NCBI GenBank assembly: GCA_018417955.1
Contig: JACTVC010000003.1
Location: forward strand, 868,001 to 932,000
Source: Laccaria trichodermophora
Lineage: Eukaryota > Basidiomycota > Agaricomycetes > Agaricales > Hydnangiaceae
Direction: 5' to 3'
Length of the DNA stretch: 64,000 nucleotides
The stretch's first letter is position 1; the number at the start of each line of letters is the position of its first letter. The notes below the pieces were generated by a model that worked only from the letters and a program-made list of their open reading frames with translations, searched no databases and was not told the DNA's origin. Position numbers and translations under genes: made by a program. This document shows, one piece after another, positions 1 to 10,722 of this stretch.

Positions 1-545
1 AGAGGAGTCTGGAAGGACGGCGGCTGTGGCAGCAATGTCTTCATCAGAGTCGACTGCTTCGATGGTAGCAGCGACCGTCTTTGAGGAAGCCTTTGAAGCC
101 AGCTTTGCAACGGCTTTGGCCTTCTTGGCCGATAAGGCGTCTGACAGCGTAAGGGTTTTGTAATTTTTGCCAGACAGGAAACCATCAGGGCAATTCTGGG
201 AGCAATGACCTGCGTAAAAATGCCTGCACTTGGTACAGCCTTCATGCTTGTTTAGGAGAGTGCGTTCAGTGTCCGTGAGGGATGGAAGGCGGACGGTTGT
301 CGAAGAGGAAGAAGATGTGGTGGCATTTGCTTTACGAGACGGTCCTCGTAATCCTTCCATGTTCTGACGTTTCGCTTGGCGCTGAAGCGTTTCCTCAATG
401 AGGTCCCGCTGGTGTTTCGTCTCAACAGTACGAGCCTCATCAATCAAACGGACGGCAGAGACCCAACTTTTGAAGTTTTTGTCTTTGCGGGCATCGCTAT
501 GTCGAACGCGTGCCTTCAGGTCGTCATCAAGGTGAGCTTTGAGGT

Positions 546-864
546 TGTGAAGCGTTCACTCTGAACTTCTCGCATAGCTGAAGCCAAGAGGGAAGGAGGA
601 GGCAAGAATGGGTGGATCTGGGATCAACACCCATAAGTGAGCAATGAGCAGTTACAAGATACTCAGCTGGCCCAACATGATTATGCATACTGTAGGAAGT
701 ACAGATATACAAAGCACTACATGTAGTGCAAGAGGATGGCAAGACTGCTGACAAGATGGTGGTTCAAGACAAAAGATCAATATATTATGTAAGATATCCA
801 AATCTAGCTATATACCACTGTTTGACTATGGCCTCTGGGCATTCCCTTCCAATCCTATATCACA
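546..864. mobile_element. Solo LTR inside the gag gene
   Basis: A 319-bp block starts TGTGAAGCG and ends ATATCACA, so it has the TG...CA ends of an LTR with a short TGTGA/TCACA inverted terminus. It is flanked by a perfect 5-bp direct repeat gaggt (541-545 and 865-869), the usual target duplication of an LTR-retrotransposon integrase. Deleting the block and one repeat copy restores the gag frame (ALRNHL joined to KAHLDD). There is no internal coding region, so it is best read as a solo LTR left by LTR-LTR recombination. The orientation is undecided because both strands begin TG and end CA. Confidence 0.85.
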
Positions 865-1249
865 GAGGTGGTTGCGTAAGGCGGCGTCGTCAAAGGCAGA
901 CGGTGTACCTCGGAGCAAGCAGTTGAGTTTCAATAAATGCTGCGCCCAGTTCCAGAAGGTTAAGTTTGACATTGCGAGTGTGGAAGTTAAGATCTCGTTG
1001 CGTACTTGGTCTTCCCAATCTTGGTGAAGGTAATTAGTCCTGAGTTCCTTCATAAACTCACTGAACGTGAGGGCGATGAGGCATGCACGATCAGCTGCAA
1101 TCCAGTCCCGAACACTTCAGTCACCCATTTTTGGGTACCTATGAGGTTATCCAATTCTTTGAATTAGAGAACCTTAGTGGTACCCCATTCCAGAGTGGTA
1201 TGGCCCTCATACCAATTCCATCATACCATGGTATGGATGCCACATACCA

Positions 1250-1395
1250 TTCCACCTCATACCATACCATACCATACCATTCCATACCATTCCATACCAT
1301 TCCATACCATTCCATACCATTCCATACCATTCCATACCATTCCATACCATACCATACCATTCCATTCCATACCATACCATACCATCATTCCATAG
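1250..1395. repeat. ATACC/ATTCC satellite, left arm
   Basis: A short-period array of the pentamers ATACC and ATTCC in irregular order, near the outer end of the left arm. It reads as HTIPYHSIP repeats when translated, which is not a real protein. Its mirror copy lies at about 7012-7160. The pairing sum changes from 8405 at the termini to 8400 further in, so the two copies have drifted by a net 5 bp. That is what independent slippage in two physical copies would give. Confidence 0.9.
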
Positions 1396-2059
1396 CTGTC
1401 ACAGGGTGTCTGGGGTCCTTTTTACAAAATATGAAAATTATTTCTCCAGGCTGCAATACTGATCCATTTGGCTCCATTTTTTGTGGATTGGTTCTTCAGA
1501 TTTCTTCTGACATTTTAAGCTACCAGTGGAGGCTATAGGATGAACTTGATCCTTTGAAAATTCACTTGAAAATTAGCTTGATTGGGCTTTATCCCAGGGT
1601 TTGGCCATTTTCACTGTGGATAATCTATCACAAGCCACTTGAAAGTGTATATCTTGCCAGGCCATTTATATTCATGACAAATAAATCAATGTTGTATCCA
1701 TCACAATGGCATGGGCTCTGAAGGAAAACAAGAATTTTGCAAGACTTTATTTATTGCAAAGGCATGAACTTTAGCCAAATTACTACCCAAGACAAGGATG
1801 CCTTCTTCAGATAGAATATGTTCAAAATTTGCCATTTATGAAAAAGTATGGGGTCATTCCATAGGAATGGAATCATCAAAAAACTTGGATTTGGAATCTC
1901 CTCATATCTGCCACTCAGCAGAGCTGGGATTGTGGGGAATTTGGATTTGAAAATTTGAACACAAGCAGGCCAAGACTTCTAATTACAAGCTTCAAGGTAT
2001 CATTATCAAATATAGCTATTCTAATTTAAATAGAAATTCTGTCTTTCATACAATTAATC

Positions 2060-2460
2060 AGGGATGGAAATGGAATCATACCATGGGAATGGGATCATAC
2101 CATGAGAATGGAATCATACCATGGGAATGGAATCATTCTGTTGGAATCATACCATGGGGATGGAATCATACCAAGAACATGGAATCATTCCATTGGGATC
2201 ATACCATGAAGATGGAATCATACCAAGAACATGGAATCATTCCATTGGGATCATACCATGAAGATGGAATCATACCAAGAACATGGAATCATTCCATTGG
2301 GATCATACCATGAAGATGGAATCATACCAAGAACATGGAATCATTCCATTGGGATCATACCATGGAGATGGAATCATACCATGGGAATGGAATCATTCCA
2401 TTGGGATCATATCATGAAGATGGAATCATACCAAGAACATGGAATCATACCATACCATAC
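2060..2460. repeat. Minisatellite, left arm (TGGAATCATACCA family)
   Basis: A degenerate tandem array built from tggaatcataccatg and tggaatcattccattggg units, with a higher-order period of roughly 54 bp in 2160-2360. It carries an open frame (HGIIPLGSYHEDGIIPRTWN-like) only because the period is a multiple of three. The exact mirror copy is at about 5940-6340. Confidence 0.88.
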
Positions 2461-3289
2461 AGAGATTTGCTTACAACATCCATATGTTAAAACATGTCTA
2501 TTCAAAATAACAACCACATGAAATTTACATGTAAGCCAAATATGGTAATATAGCCAAGAATAGCCAGAAAATAGCCAGAAAATCAGAAAAAAATGGCAGG
2601 GTGGTGCTCACTGTTGGTGATGACATTGAGGTTGTTTTCAGGGTCCAGGGCACATTTCCAAATATGGTAATATATCCAAAAATAGCCAGAAAATAGCGAA
2701 AAAATTGGAAAAAACATATGAATGGTGTACAGAACATCAGGCACTGCCTTCAGGGTCCATCCCAAAAGGGAAATATCACCTGGTTTGACTAAAAAGTGAA
2801 GAAAACCAAGACAAGAATGATTTGACCTATCAGGGTTCATGTAATGGGTTGTTGGGATGATGGTCACATGACCAATTACCAAAAATGGTCAAAAACGAAA
2901 GTTGTAGCCCTACACTGTAGCTTCCCAAATCTGTTTGAATTATGTTCTGAAGTGCTCCTGTTGTGGAGATATGAGATAAAGGAATTTCAAAAGTGTCGCG
3001 TTTTTTTTTGTTTTTTGTGTTTTTCTCCATGAAAACAAAACCAAATAACATGATTTTAGTATCTTTAGAAAGCTAAAAGAAAGGGCTACAATTATTGTAT
3101 CATGGGAAAATCGACCAAAAAAGGAAGGTGCATGCCCTCAGATATAGACTACAAAAAGGTCAGACTTAGACTACACAGTTTACTGATACACTATAAAAGA
3201 CTACAAAAGTCAAACTTAGACTACAAAGCTTGCTGATAGACTATAAAAGTCAGACTTAGACCACAAAAGCTAGGGTTAGAGTCAAAAGG

Positions 3290-3800
3290 TTATCTTGGCT
3301 ACAAAGTTTGTAGTGTCTGCTTTTTGTCATTAGAAAAGTTTGTAGTGTGTGCTTTTTCATTAGAAAAGTTTGTATTGTCTGCTTTTTGTCATTACAAAAG
3401 TTTGTAGTGTGCGCTTTTTCATTAGAAAAGTTTGTATTGTCTGCTTTTTGTCATTACAAAAGATTGTAGTGTGTGCTTTTTCATTAGAAAAGTTTGTATT
3501 GTCTACTATTTGAGACTACAAAAGATTGTAGTGTGTGCTTTTTCATTAGAAAAGTTTGTAGTGTCCGCTTTTTGAGACTACAAAAGTTTGTAGTGTGTGC
3601 TTTTTCATTAGAAAAGTTTGTAGTGTCCGCTTTTTGAGACTACAAAAGTTTGTAGTGTGCGCTTTTTCACTAGAAAAGTTTGTAGTGTCTGCTCTTTGAG
3701 ACTACAAAAGTTTGTAGTGTGTGCTTTTTCATTAGCAAAGTTTGCAGTGTCTACTTTTTGAGACTACAAAAGGTTATAGTGTCTGCTTTTTCATTTAAAA
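3290..3800. repeat. Tandem array, left arm (gtttgtagtgtgtgcttttt family)
   Basis: About ten alternating units of roughly 45-60 bp built from gtttgtagtgtgtgcttttt, cattagaaaa and gagactacaaaa. The units contain the short complementary words actacaaa and tttgtagt, so each repeat could itself pair. It is preceded at 3140-3290 by shorter actacaaaagtcagactta repeats. The mirror copy is at about 4600-5110. Confidence 0.88.
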
Positions 3801-3934
3801 AAGTTTGTTGCTGACATGTAGGGTATGGTGTCCTTGGCCCTATCTATGTTATGGGGATGAGGTTGAAGGATTGCCAGCCTTTTGCCAGTGTTGCTGCATT
3901 AGTTTTTGACATCATGTACAAGTTGTCTTTCGCA

Positions 3935-4465
3935 TTATGAAAGGCCATTCTAAGCCTTTCATATTGACACCTACTGTCCTATCATAAAAGCTAATTATCA
4001 GTTCATGTGGGGATATGGGTGAAGGATTGACATCACATCACCAGTTTTTAACATCATGACCATGTTACCTTTCATCCTGTCTGCTTTCACATTGATATCT
4101 ACTGGCCTGTCTGAAACATAGTCAACTTTGATACATTCATGTGGGGATATCACTGAAGGATTAACATAACATCACCAGTTTTTGACATCATGACCAAGTT
4201 AAGTCAGGTCATGTTGTAAGTTGACCATGTACTGAGTAGATATCAACATGAATAGCCTCCTCTAGCTTGAAAAGACAACTTGGGCATGATGTGAGAAACT
4301 GATGATGTAGCAATAGCAATATGTAAAGTCATGTCAATCCTTCAGCCATATCCACATGAGCTTACAATTATGTTTTGAGATAGGACAGTAAGGTATCCAT
4401 ATGAAAGGCTCATCATGTACAAGTTGTCTTTCACATTATGAAAGGCCATTCTGAGCCTTTCATAA
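3935..4465. other. Diverged core of the palindrome
   Basis: The central roughly 530 bp is where the two arms stop being near-identical. Related phrases remain on both sides (gaaggattgacat, ctactgtcctatc, catcatgaccaagtt), so the core is an older, decayed continuation of the palindrome, not an unrelated spacer. No ORF of note and no transposase remnant was seen. Confidence 0.7.
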
Positions 4466-4490
4466 TGTGAAAGACAACTTGTACATGATG
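4411..4490. repeat. Perfect 36-bp hairpin near the palindrome core
   Basis: Positions 4411-4446 and 4455-4490 are exact inverted repeats of 36 bp around an 8-bp loop, cattctga. Only one half of this hairpin has a counterpart at the mirror position in the left arm (about 3910-3950), so the small hairpin arose separately, inside the right half. Confidence 0.85.
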
Positions 4491-4599
4491 TCAAAAACTA
4501 ATGCAGCAACACTGGCAAAAGGCTGGCAATCCTTCAACCTCATCCCCATAACATAGATAGGGCCAAGGACACCATACCCTACATGTCAGCAACAAACTT

Positions 4600-5110
4600 T
4601 TTTAAATGAAAAAGCAGACACTATAACCTTTTGTAGTCTCAAAAAGTAGACACTGCAAACTTTGCTAATGAAAAAGCACACACTACAAACTTTTGTAGTC
4701 TCAAAGAGCAGACACTACAAACTTTTCTAGTGAAAAAGCGCACACTACAAACTTTTGTAGTCTCAAAAAGCGGACACTACAAACTTTTCTAATGAAAAAG
4801 CACACACTACAAACTTTTGTAGTCTCAAAAAGCGGACACTACAAACTTTTCTAATGAAAAAGCACACACTACAATCTTTTGTAGTCTCAAATAGTAGACA
4901 ATACAAACTTTTCTAATGAAAAAGCACACACTACAATCTTTTGTAATGACAAAAAGCAGACAATACAAACTTTTCTAATGAAAAAGCGCACACTACAAAC
5001 TTTTGTAATGACAAAAAGCAGACAATACAAACTTTTCTAATGAAAAAGCACACACTACAAACTTTTCTAATGACAAAAAGCAGACACTACAAACTTTGTA
5101 GCCAAGATAA
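4600..5110. repeat. Tandem array, right arm (mirror copy)
   Basis: Inverted copy of the 3290-3800 array, with unit order conserved one for one (for example the variant units cactagaaaa and cattagcaaa occur once in each arm). This excludes independent expansion of the two arrays and points to duplication of the whole arm, or gene conversion. Confidence 0.88.
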
Positions 5111-5939
5111 CCTTTTGACTCTAACCCTAGCTTTTGTGGTCTAAGTCTGACTTTTATAGTCTATCAGCAAGCTTTGTAGTCTAAGTTTGACTTTTGTAGT
5201 CTTTTATAGTGTATCAGTAAACTGTGTAGTCTAAGTCTGACCTTTTTGTAGTCTATATCTGAGGGCATGCACCTTCCTTTTTTGGTCGATTTTCCCATGA
5301 TACAATAATTGTAGCCCTTTCTTTTAGCTTTCTAAAGATACTAAAATCATGTTATTTGGTTTTGTTTTCATGGAGAAAAACACAAAAAACAAAAAAAAAC
5401 GCGACACTTTTGAAATTCCTTTATCTCATATCTCCACAACAGGAGCACTTCAGAACATAATTCAAACAGATTTGGGAAGCTACAGTGTAGGGCTACAACT
5501 TTCGTTTTTGACCATTTTTGGTAATTGGTCATGTGACCATCATCCCAACAACCCATTACATGAACCCTGATAGGTCAAATCATTCTTGTCTTGGTTTTCT
5601 TCACTTTTTAGTCAAACCAGGTGATATTTCCCTTTTGGGATGGACCCTGAAGGCAGTGCCTGATGTTCTGTACACCATTCATATGTTTTTTCCAATTTTT
5701 TCGCTATTTTCTGGCTATTTTTGGATATATTACCATATTTGGAAATGTGCCCTGGACCCTGAAAACAACCTCAATGTCATCACCAACAGTGAGCACCACC
5801 CTGCCATTTTTTTCTGATTTTCTGGCTATTTTCTGGCTATTCTTGGCTATATTACCATATTTGGCTTACATGTAAATTTCATGTGGTTGTTATTTTGAAT
5901 AGACATGTTTTAACATATGGATGTTGTAAGCAAATCTCT

Positions 5940-6340
5940 GTATGGTATGGTATGATTCCATGTTCTTGGTATGATTCCATCTTCATGATATGATCCCAAT
6001 GGAATGATTCCATTCCCATGGTATGATTCCATCTCCATGGTATGATCCCAATGGAATGATTCCATGTTCTTGGTATGATTCCATCTTCATGGTATGATCC
6101 CAATGGAATGATTCCATGTTCTTGGTATGATTCCATCTTCATGGTATGATCCCAATGGAATGATTCCATGTTCTTGGTATGATTCCATCTTCATGGTATG
6201 ATCCCAATGGAATGATTCCATGTTCTTGGTATGATTCCATCCCCATGGTATGATTCCAACAGAATGATTCCATTCCCATGGTATGATTCCATTCTCATGG
6301 TATGATCCCATTCCCATGGTATGATTCCATTTCCATCCCT
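5940..6340. repeat. Minisatellite, right arm (mirror copy)
   Basis: Inverted copy of the 2060-2460 array. Translations of the two copies on opposite strands are identical over 76 and 96 codons, so this part of the arms has essentially not diverged. Confidence 0.88.
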
Positions 6341-7011
6341 GATTAATTGTATGAAAGACAGAATTTCTATTTAAATTAGAATAGCTATATTTGATAATGA
6401 TACCTTGAAGCTTGTAATTAGAAGTCTTGGCCTGCTTGTGTTCAAATTTTCAAATCCAAATTCCCCACAATCCCAGCTCTGCTGAGTGGCAGATATGAGG
6501 AGATTCCAAATCCAAGTTTTTTGATGATTCCATTCCTATGGAATGACCCCATACTTTTTCATAAATGGCAAATTTTGAACATATTCTATCTGAAGAAGGC
6601 ATCCTTGTCTTGGGTAGTAATTTGGCTAAAGTTCATGCCTTTGCAATAAATAAAGTCTTGCAAAATTCTTGTTTTCCTTCAGAGCCCATGCCATTGTGAT
6701 GGATACAACATTGATTTATTTGTCATGAATATAAATGGCCTGGCAAGATATACACTTTCAAGTGGCTTGTGATAGATTATCCACAGTGAAAATGGCCAAA
6801 CCCTGGGATAAAGCCCAATCAAGCTAATTTTCAAGTGAATTTTCAAAGGATCAAGTTCATCCTATAGCCTCCACTGGTAGCTTAAAATGTCAGAAGAAAT
6901 CTGAAGAACCAATCCACAAAAAATGGAGCCAAATGGATCAGTATTGCAGCCTGGAGAAATAATTTTCATATTTTGTAAAAAGGACCCCAGACACCCTGTG
7001 ACAGCTATGGA

Positions 7012-7160
7012 ATGATGGTATGGTATGGTATGGAATGGAATGGTATGGTATGGTATGGTATGGAATGGTATGGAATGGTATGGAATGGTATGGTATGGTA
7101 TGGAATGGTATGGAATGGTATGGAATGGTATGGTATGGTATGGTATGAGGTGGAATGGTA
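7012..7160. repeat. GGTAT/GGAAT satellite, right arm
   Basis: Mirror image of the ATACC/ATTCC array in the left arm, read here as tggtatggaatgg units. The order of pentamers differs slightly from the left copy, while the flanking unique sequence is nearly identical. Confidence 0.9.
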
Positions 7161-7483
7161 TGTGGCATCCATACCATGGTATGATGGAATTGGTATGAGG
7201 GTCATACCACTCTGGAATGGGGTACCACTAAGGTTCCCTAATTCAAAGAATTGGATAACCTCATAGGTACCCAAAAATGGGTGACTGAAGTGTCCCGAAC
7301 GCATATGTCTTTGAGACCCGGGATGACCATAGCGACCTGCTTGTCTGCAGGAACAGACTTGGTGACGAAGAAATCCTGTGCTGCGTTTTCGAAATCCATC
7401 ATAACTGCAGGGGAGATGTCACCTGCAGTCAGTACCAGTGCCTTCGCACTGGTAGGGTCGACGGTGGCAGCAGTGGTGGACAT

Positions 7484-8271
7484 AGTTCGTGTTGTTAGGT
7501 GGATATATGCGGGTACTTCGTTGTCCGACAAGTCTGATGAGAGGTAGAACAACGAGGGTGGGGAAGTGGGAGCTTGGGGGTGAACAGTTGGAGATGAGCG
7601 AGCAAGTGATTTGGTGTTGCAGTGACAGGTATCTGAAGCGAGTCCGTCAAGAATGGGGAGTTGCTTTGCAACAGCGGTTGTGCGGGTAAAGCGCGGTAAT
7701 TCCAGCTTTGTCTAATGCTTATTGATGAGAAAGTTCAGGTCGGCGACAGTGTGTCAACGGAAACAGTGTGGCATGGTACAGGCTGTAACCCTCCACTAGA
7801 CGGTGATAATGTGTCTGGTCAGTAGACGTGTCGTATTCGACGCGTATGGCCAAACACGTATAGAAAAGTCGATTATGACGTGTTGATGGTCTGCCCCAGT
7901 ACGAGGACAGCAAAAAAGTGACTATATGTGTGTATAACACGTTAGAATCGATAGCGGCAGCGAAGAATTTAAAAAAGTGAAAACCTATCCCGCGTAGAGG
8001 GGATAGGAAACACTGACTCAACGAATACGCAACAAAATTCTAACCGCGTATATGATTCTGAGTGAGAGACGTAATACGAGAGTATGGAGATGGTGATGGT
8101 AAGAAGGAAGGAAGAAGGCACATAGCAGAAGCACGTCTATATGTAAGTGAAAGCCAAATACGTCGAGGGTGTTGCCAAACAATGTCTGAATGTAGTAATC
8201 CCAGGATTACACATTGTTGACAATGTTTGTTTATATGGTCTGTGCACATTTCCAAATAGCTGTTGTCAGGT
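7484..8271. other. Region upstream of the gag gene, no gene seen
   Basis: This stretch lies 5' of the gag start and should include the retroelement's leader and perhaps its 5' LTR. No TG...CA block with a matching partner in the window and no tRNA-complementary primer site could be fixed. Several ORFs of 60-110 codons overlap on both strands without recognisable domains. Confidence 0.4.
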
Positions 8272-8860
8272 TCAGGGTACATATTCAAAAAAGGAAATTT
8301 AAGTATTTCTAGTAAAAGAATAGCAGAAAATTCACAAAAAAATAGAGTTGGTATATGCAGTGTATACAATATGAGGCACTGCCTTCAGGGTCCATGTCAG
8401 GGTCATTTATATATACGCACAAAAGGAAATATGATCTTGTATGACCAAAAAGTCAAGAAATTCAAGATAACAAGGATTCTGCTTGTCAGGGTTCATTCAA
8501 TGGGATGTCAGGATGATGGTCACATGACCAATTACCAAAAATGGTCAAAAACAAAAGTTGTAGCCCTGCACTGTAGCTTCCCAAATCTGGTTGAATTGTG
8601 TTCTGAAGTGCTCCCATTGTGGAGATATGAGGTAAAAGATTTTCAAAAGTGTCATGTTTTTTTTTGTTTTTTGTATTTTTCTCCATGAAAACAACACCAA
8701 ACAATATGATTTCAACACATTTACAAAGCTAAGAGAAAGGGCTACAACTATTGTATTGTGGGAAATTTGACCCAAAAAGGAAGGTGCATACCCTAAAAGG
8801 GATAATAACACTGATAGACTACAAAAGTCAGTTTATATACACACGTTTGTATTTACAAGC
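8272..8860. repeat. Diverged single-arm relative of the foldback element
   Basis: Over about 590 bp this region follows the arm segment around 2680-3200 (mirror 5200-5720) in the same order: gcactgccttcagggtccat, a ggaaatat block, tcagggttcat, atgatggtcacatgaccaat, agttgtagccct, tcttctccatgaaaac-like text, gaaggtgcat, and finally actacaaaagtcag. It has many substitutions and small indels, and no inverted partner nearby. It looks like an older relict of the same sequence family that never formed, or lost, the palindrome. Confidence 0.8.
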
Positions 8861-9279
8861 ACTTATACATGTCCCTTCTGTCAGAATCTGGTGGAATCCA
8901 GGCCCATTCCAGAGGATTCCAGTCCATTCCTGTGGATTCCAGTGGAATGGACCCATTCCTGCAGGAATATGTAGGGCATCAAAAAGTACAGCAAATAGAA
9001 GGTAGGTTTGTTGATCATAGCACCTTCCATTTCAGTCAAAATGTCATCCTTGCTGACAGGTCCGGAAAATTCTTCAAGTGGCTGAAATTCAAAAATCAAG
9101 TCAACTCAATTGGATCAATTTGAGTGTTGGTCTTCTGGTGTGTTGAATACCTGTTGCTGGTCAGTAGAGAGAAAGGGAACATTGTCAGTTTGTGATTGCT
9201 CAGACATGTCTTATATGGAAAGTAGTATAGCTACCTAGATCGATTTCCCAATGTCTCCACCAGTGTAAAGATTCATGAT
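8861..9279. other. Unassigned, with short ATTCC-rich stretch
   Basis: Contains a short imperfect repeat of ccattcc / ggattcca words around 8895-8965. No gene or clear element boundary was found. Confidence 0.4.
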
Positions 9280-9864
9280 TAGTGTTTAAAAGTCCAGTCT
9301 GGTCTTGTTTTTTGATGCCCCTGGGCTTTAACCATAACCGTAACCGTAACTGGTCTGCATTTTTCCCAGATGTCAAAAGACCAAACTGGACTGCAAAAAA
9401 CCACAGTCTGTGGTCTTTTTGCAGTCTATAGACCAGTCTTGGTCTTCTTTGGTTTTAACTGGTTTAAGACCGGTTTTCTGGCCAATATTTTAAAAATATG
9501 AATTGGTAAATTTGTTAACGTTTTTCGTAGCTTTAAAAAGAGCTCAAGAACATTAAATTCCATTGAGAATTGGTGTTTCTATAAAAAACATCTTGTACAT
9601 CTACTATTTTGAAATTTTACATTTTTATTTATATCTTTGTCAATTTTCAACCAATTAATACATGCTTGGGTGCGTTTTGAAGATTATTTAATGGGCTACA
9701 ACAAAACGGTCATAACTGGTTAAGACTGGTTCATTTAGACCAGTCTTTTTGCAGTCTTTAGTTCTCAAAAATAAAAAACCAAACTGCAGGTCCGGTTTTT
9801 TGCGGTCTTGGTCCAGTCTGGTTACAGTCTTTTTCCAGTTACAAGACTGGACTTCCAAACACTA
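9280..9864. mobile_element. hAT-type MITE, copy A
   Basis: A 585-bp non-coding element starting tagtgtttaaaagtccagtc and ending with the inverted version, gactggacttccaaacacta. The flanking 8-mers are ttcatgat (9272-9279) and tttatgat (9865-9872), a 7 of 8 match consistent with an aged hAT-type 8-bp duplication. The interior is AT-rich, with subterminal runs of actggt/gaccagt words pairing across the element. It is clearly related to the copy at 11085-11658, with many C-to-T type differences. Confidence 0.85.
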
Positions 9865-10433
9865 TTTATGATATATGAATAGCATTAAGATTTTAATTAA
9901 AGTAAGTTCCTGGAATCGATTGGTAACTCTGCAACCTTGTGTAAGAACAACATAATATTCAAGTAAACGTTCAGGGCACGTGAAGGCATACTTAGAATAT
10001 TTATTACTGATAGAATAACCTATTCAATCGGTAAGGGTCACAAGATCTATTTATGCAACCTGCACAATATATCTTGAAACTCAAACACATGTGAAGATGT
10101 AGTTTCAAATCAATGGATTGGTAAAGTGGGAAGTACAACATTTGATCTACTCAAGTTACATATACTCCTATTCTACATTGCTAGAATCTTCCTTTGAGTC
10201 TTAATGAGTCACACCACATGCTTTCTTGGCTCTTAACATGTGGACCCATTTCTTGTTGTCCTCAGTTCCGGTTTTGGCTACATAGTGTCATTGTGAGTCT
10301 GTACCAATGACTTGGCCAATGAACTTGAATGAGTAAGTAGACCAAGAGTACTTGAGTCTCAAGGCATTTATATTTGGAGAACATTGTTTGGGTAAACAAG
10401 TCTTAGCCAAACAAACCAAACAAACAAATATAA
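9865..10433. other. AT-rich spacer, nothing recognised
   Basis: No ORF of substance and no repeat boundary apart from the start of the YR element at its right edge. Confidence 0.4.
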
Positions 10434-10667
10434 TTGAGTTTAAAAATATTTTTACTATAGTCTAATCAGGGCGCATGGGTGCCTGGGGACAAAATATTCT
10501 CCTCTCCCTGAGATACTCCTAGTCTCGGAGACTAGCGATTTCCAGTGCAGGCAAGCCATATACTTGAGACTCACCCATGTGGGGAGTCACCTCAAGTTGT
10601 AAGACAACTCCCTTGTCTTACCTCCACTCGAGCTTGCTATCAGTTAGCTCTCGTTTGTGTGTTTACC
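10434..10667 (+). repeat. 5' direct repeat of the YR element
   Basis: About 234 bp shared with 13982-14215. It includes an internal hairpin (ctagtctc ggagactag) and a second inverted pair around gagactcaccc / ggggagtcacc. Structured termini are common in YR elements and may serve as recombination sites. Confidence 0.82.
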
Positions 10668-10722
10668 TTTCAACCTACGGCTGCATCAGATCTTTTCAAC
10701 ATCTTCAATCACGACACTTTCT

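Larger units (their letters stand above)
1114..7291. mobile_element. Giant palindromic foldback element, probably Mutator-like
   Basis: This 6,178-bp element is a near-perfect inverted repeat centred near 4200: position x on the left arm pairs with about 8400-x on the right. The arms are almost identical from 1114 to about 3935 and from about 4465 to 7291; the inner 250-300 bp of each is diverged. The termini are acttcagtcaccc / gggtgactgaagt. A perfect 9-bp direct repeat, gtcccgaac, flanks it (1105-1113, 7292-7300). Excising the element with one repeat restores the interrupted gag frame. A 9-bp duplication with very long inverted repeats fits Mutator-like elements (MULEs) and foldback elements. 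No transposase ORF is present; its ORFs are translations of repeats, so it would be non-autonomous. The arms carry three different tandem arrays, each present twice in mirror image. Confidence 0.88.
1..7483 (-). pseudogene. LTR-retrotransposon gag-like gene, split by two insertions
   Basis: This gag-like gene reads leftward from ATG 7483 and runs off the window at position 1, so any pol part lies outside. It survives as three in-frame blocks: 7483-7301 (N-terminal, beginning MSTTAATVDP), 1104-870 (middle, with the motif LRTNYLHQDWEDQVRNEIL and then FWNWAQHLLKLNCLLRG) and 545-1 (C-terminal). The last block carries a zinc-knuckle-like cluster (CTKCRHFYAGHCSQNC, about 240-190) and an Ala/Lys-rich tail. 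Removing the 6.2-kb foldback element with one 9-bp duplication, and the solo LTR with one 5-bp duplication, restores one reading frame at both joints. That is strong evidence for both insertions. The architecture matches gag-like proteins of basidiomycete retroelements from family memory. The LTR superfamily cannot be decided without pol. Confidence 0.78.

Noticed and set aside
1083..1538. Long ORFs in the palindrome reading HTIPYHSIP, GIIPLGSYHEDG and similar
   Set aside because: They are translations of satellite arrays whose period suits one frame, occur on both strands in mirror image, and have no domain.
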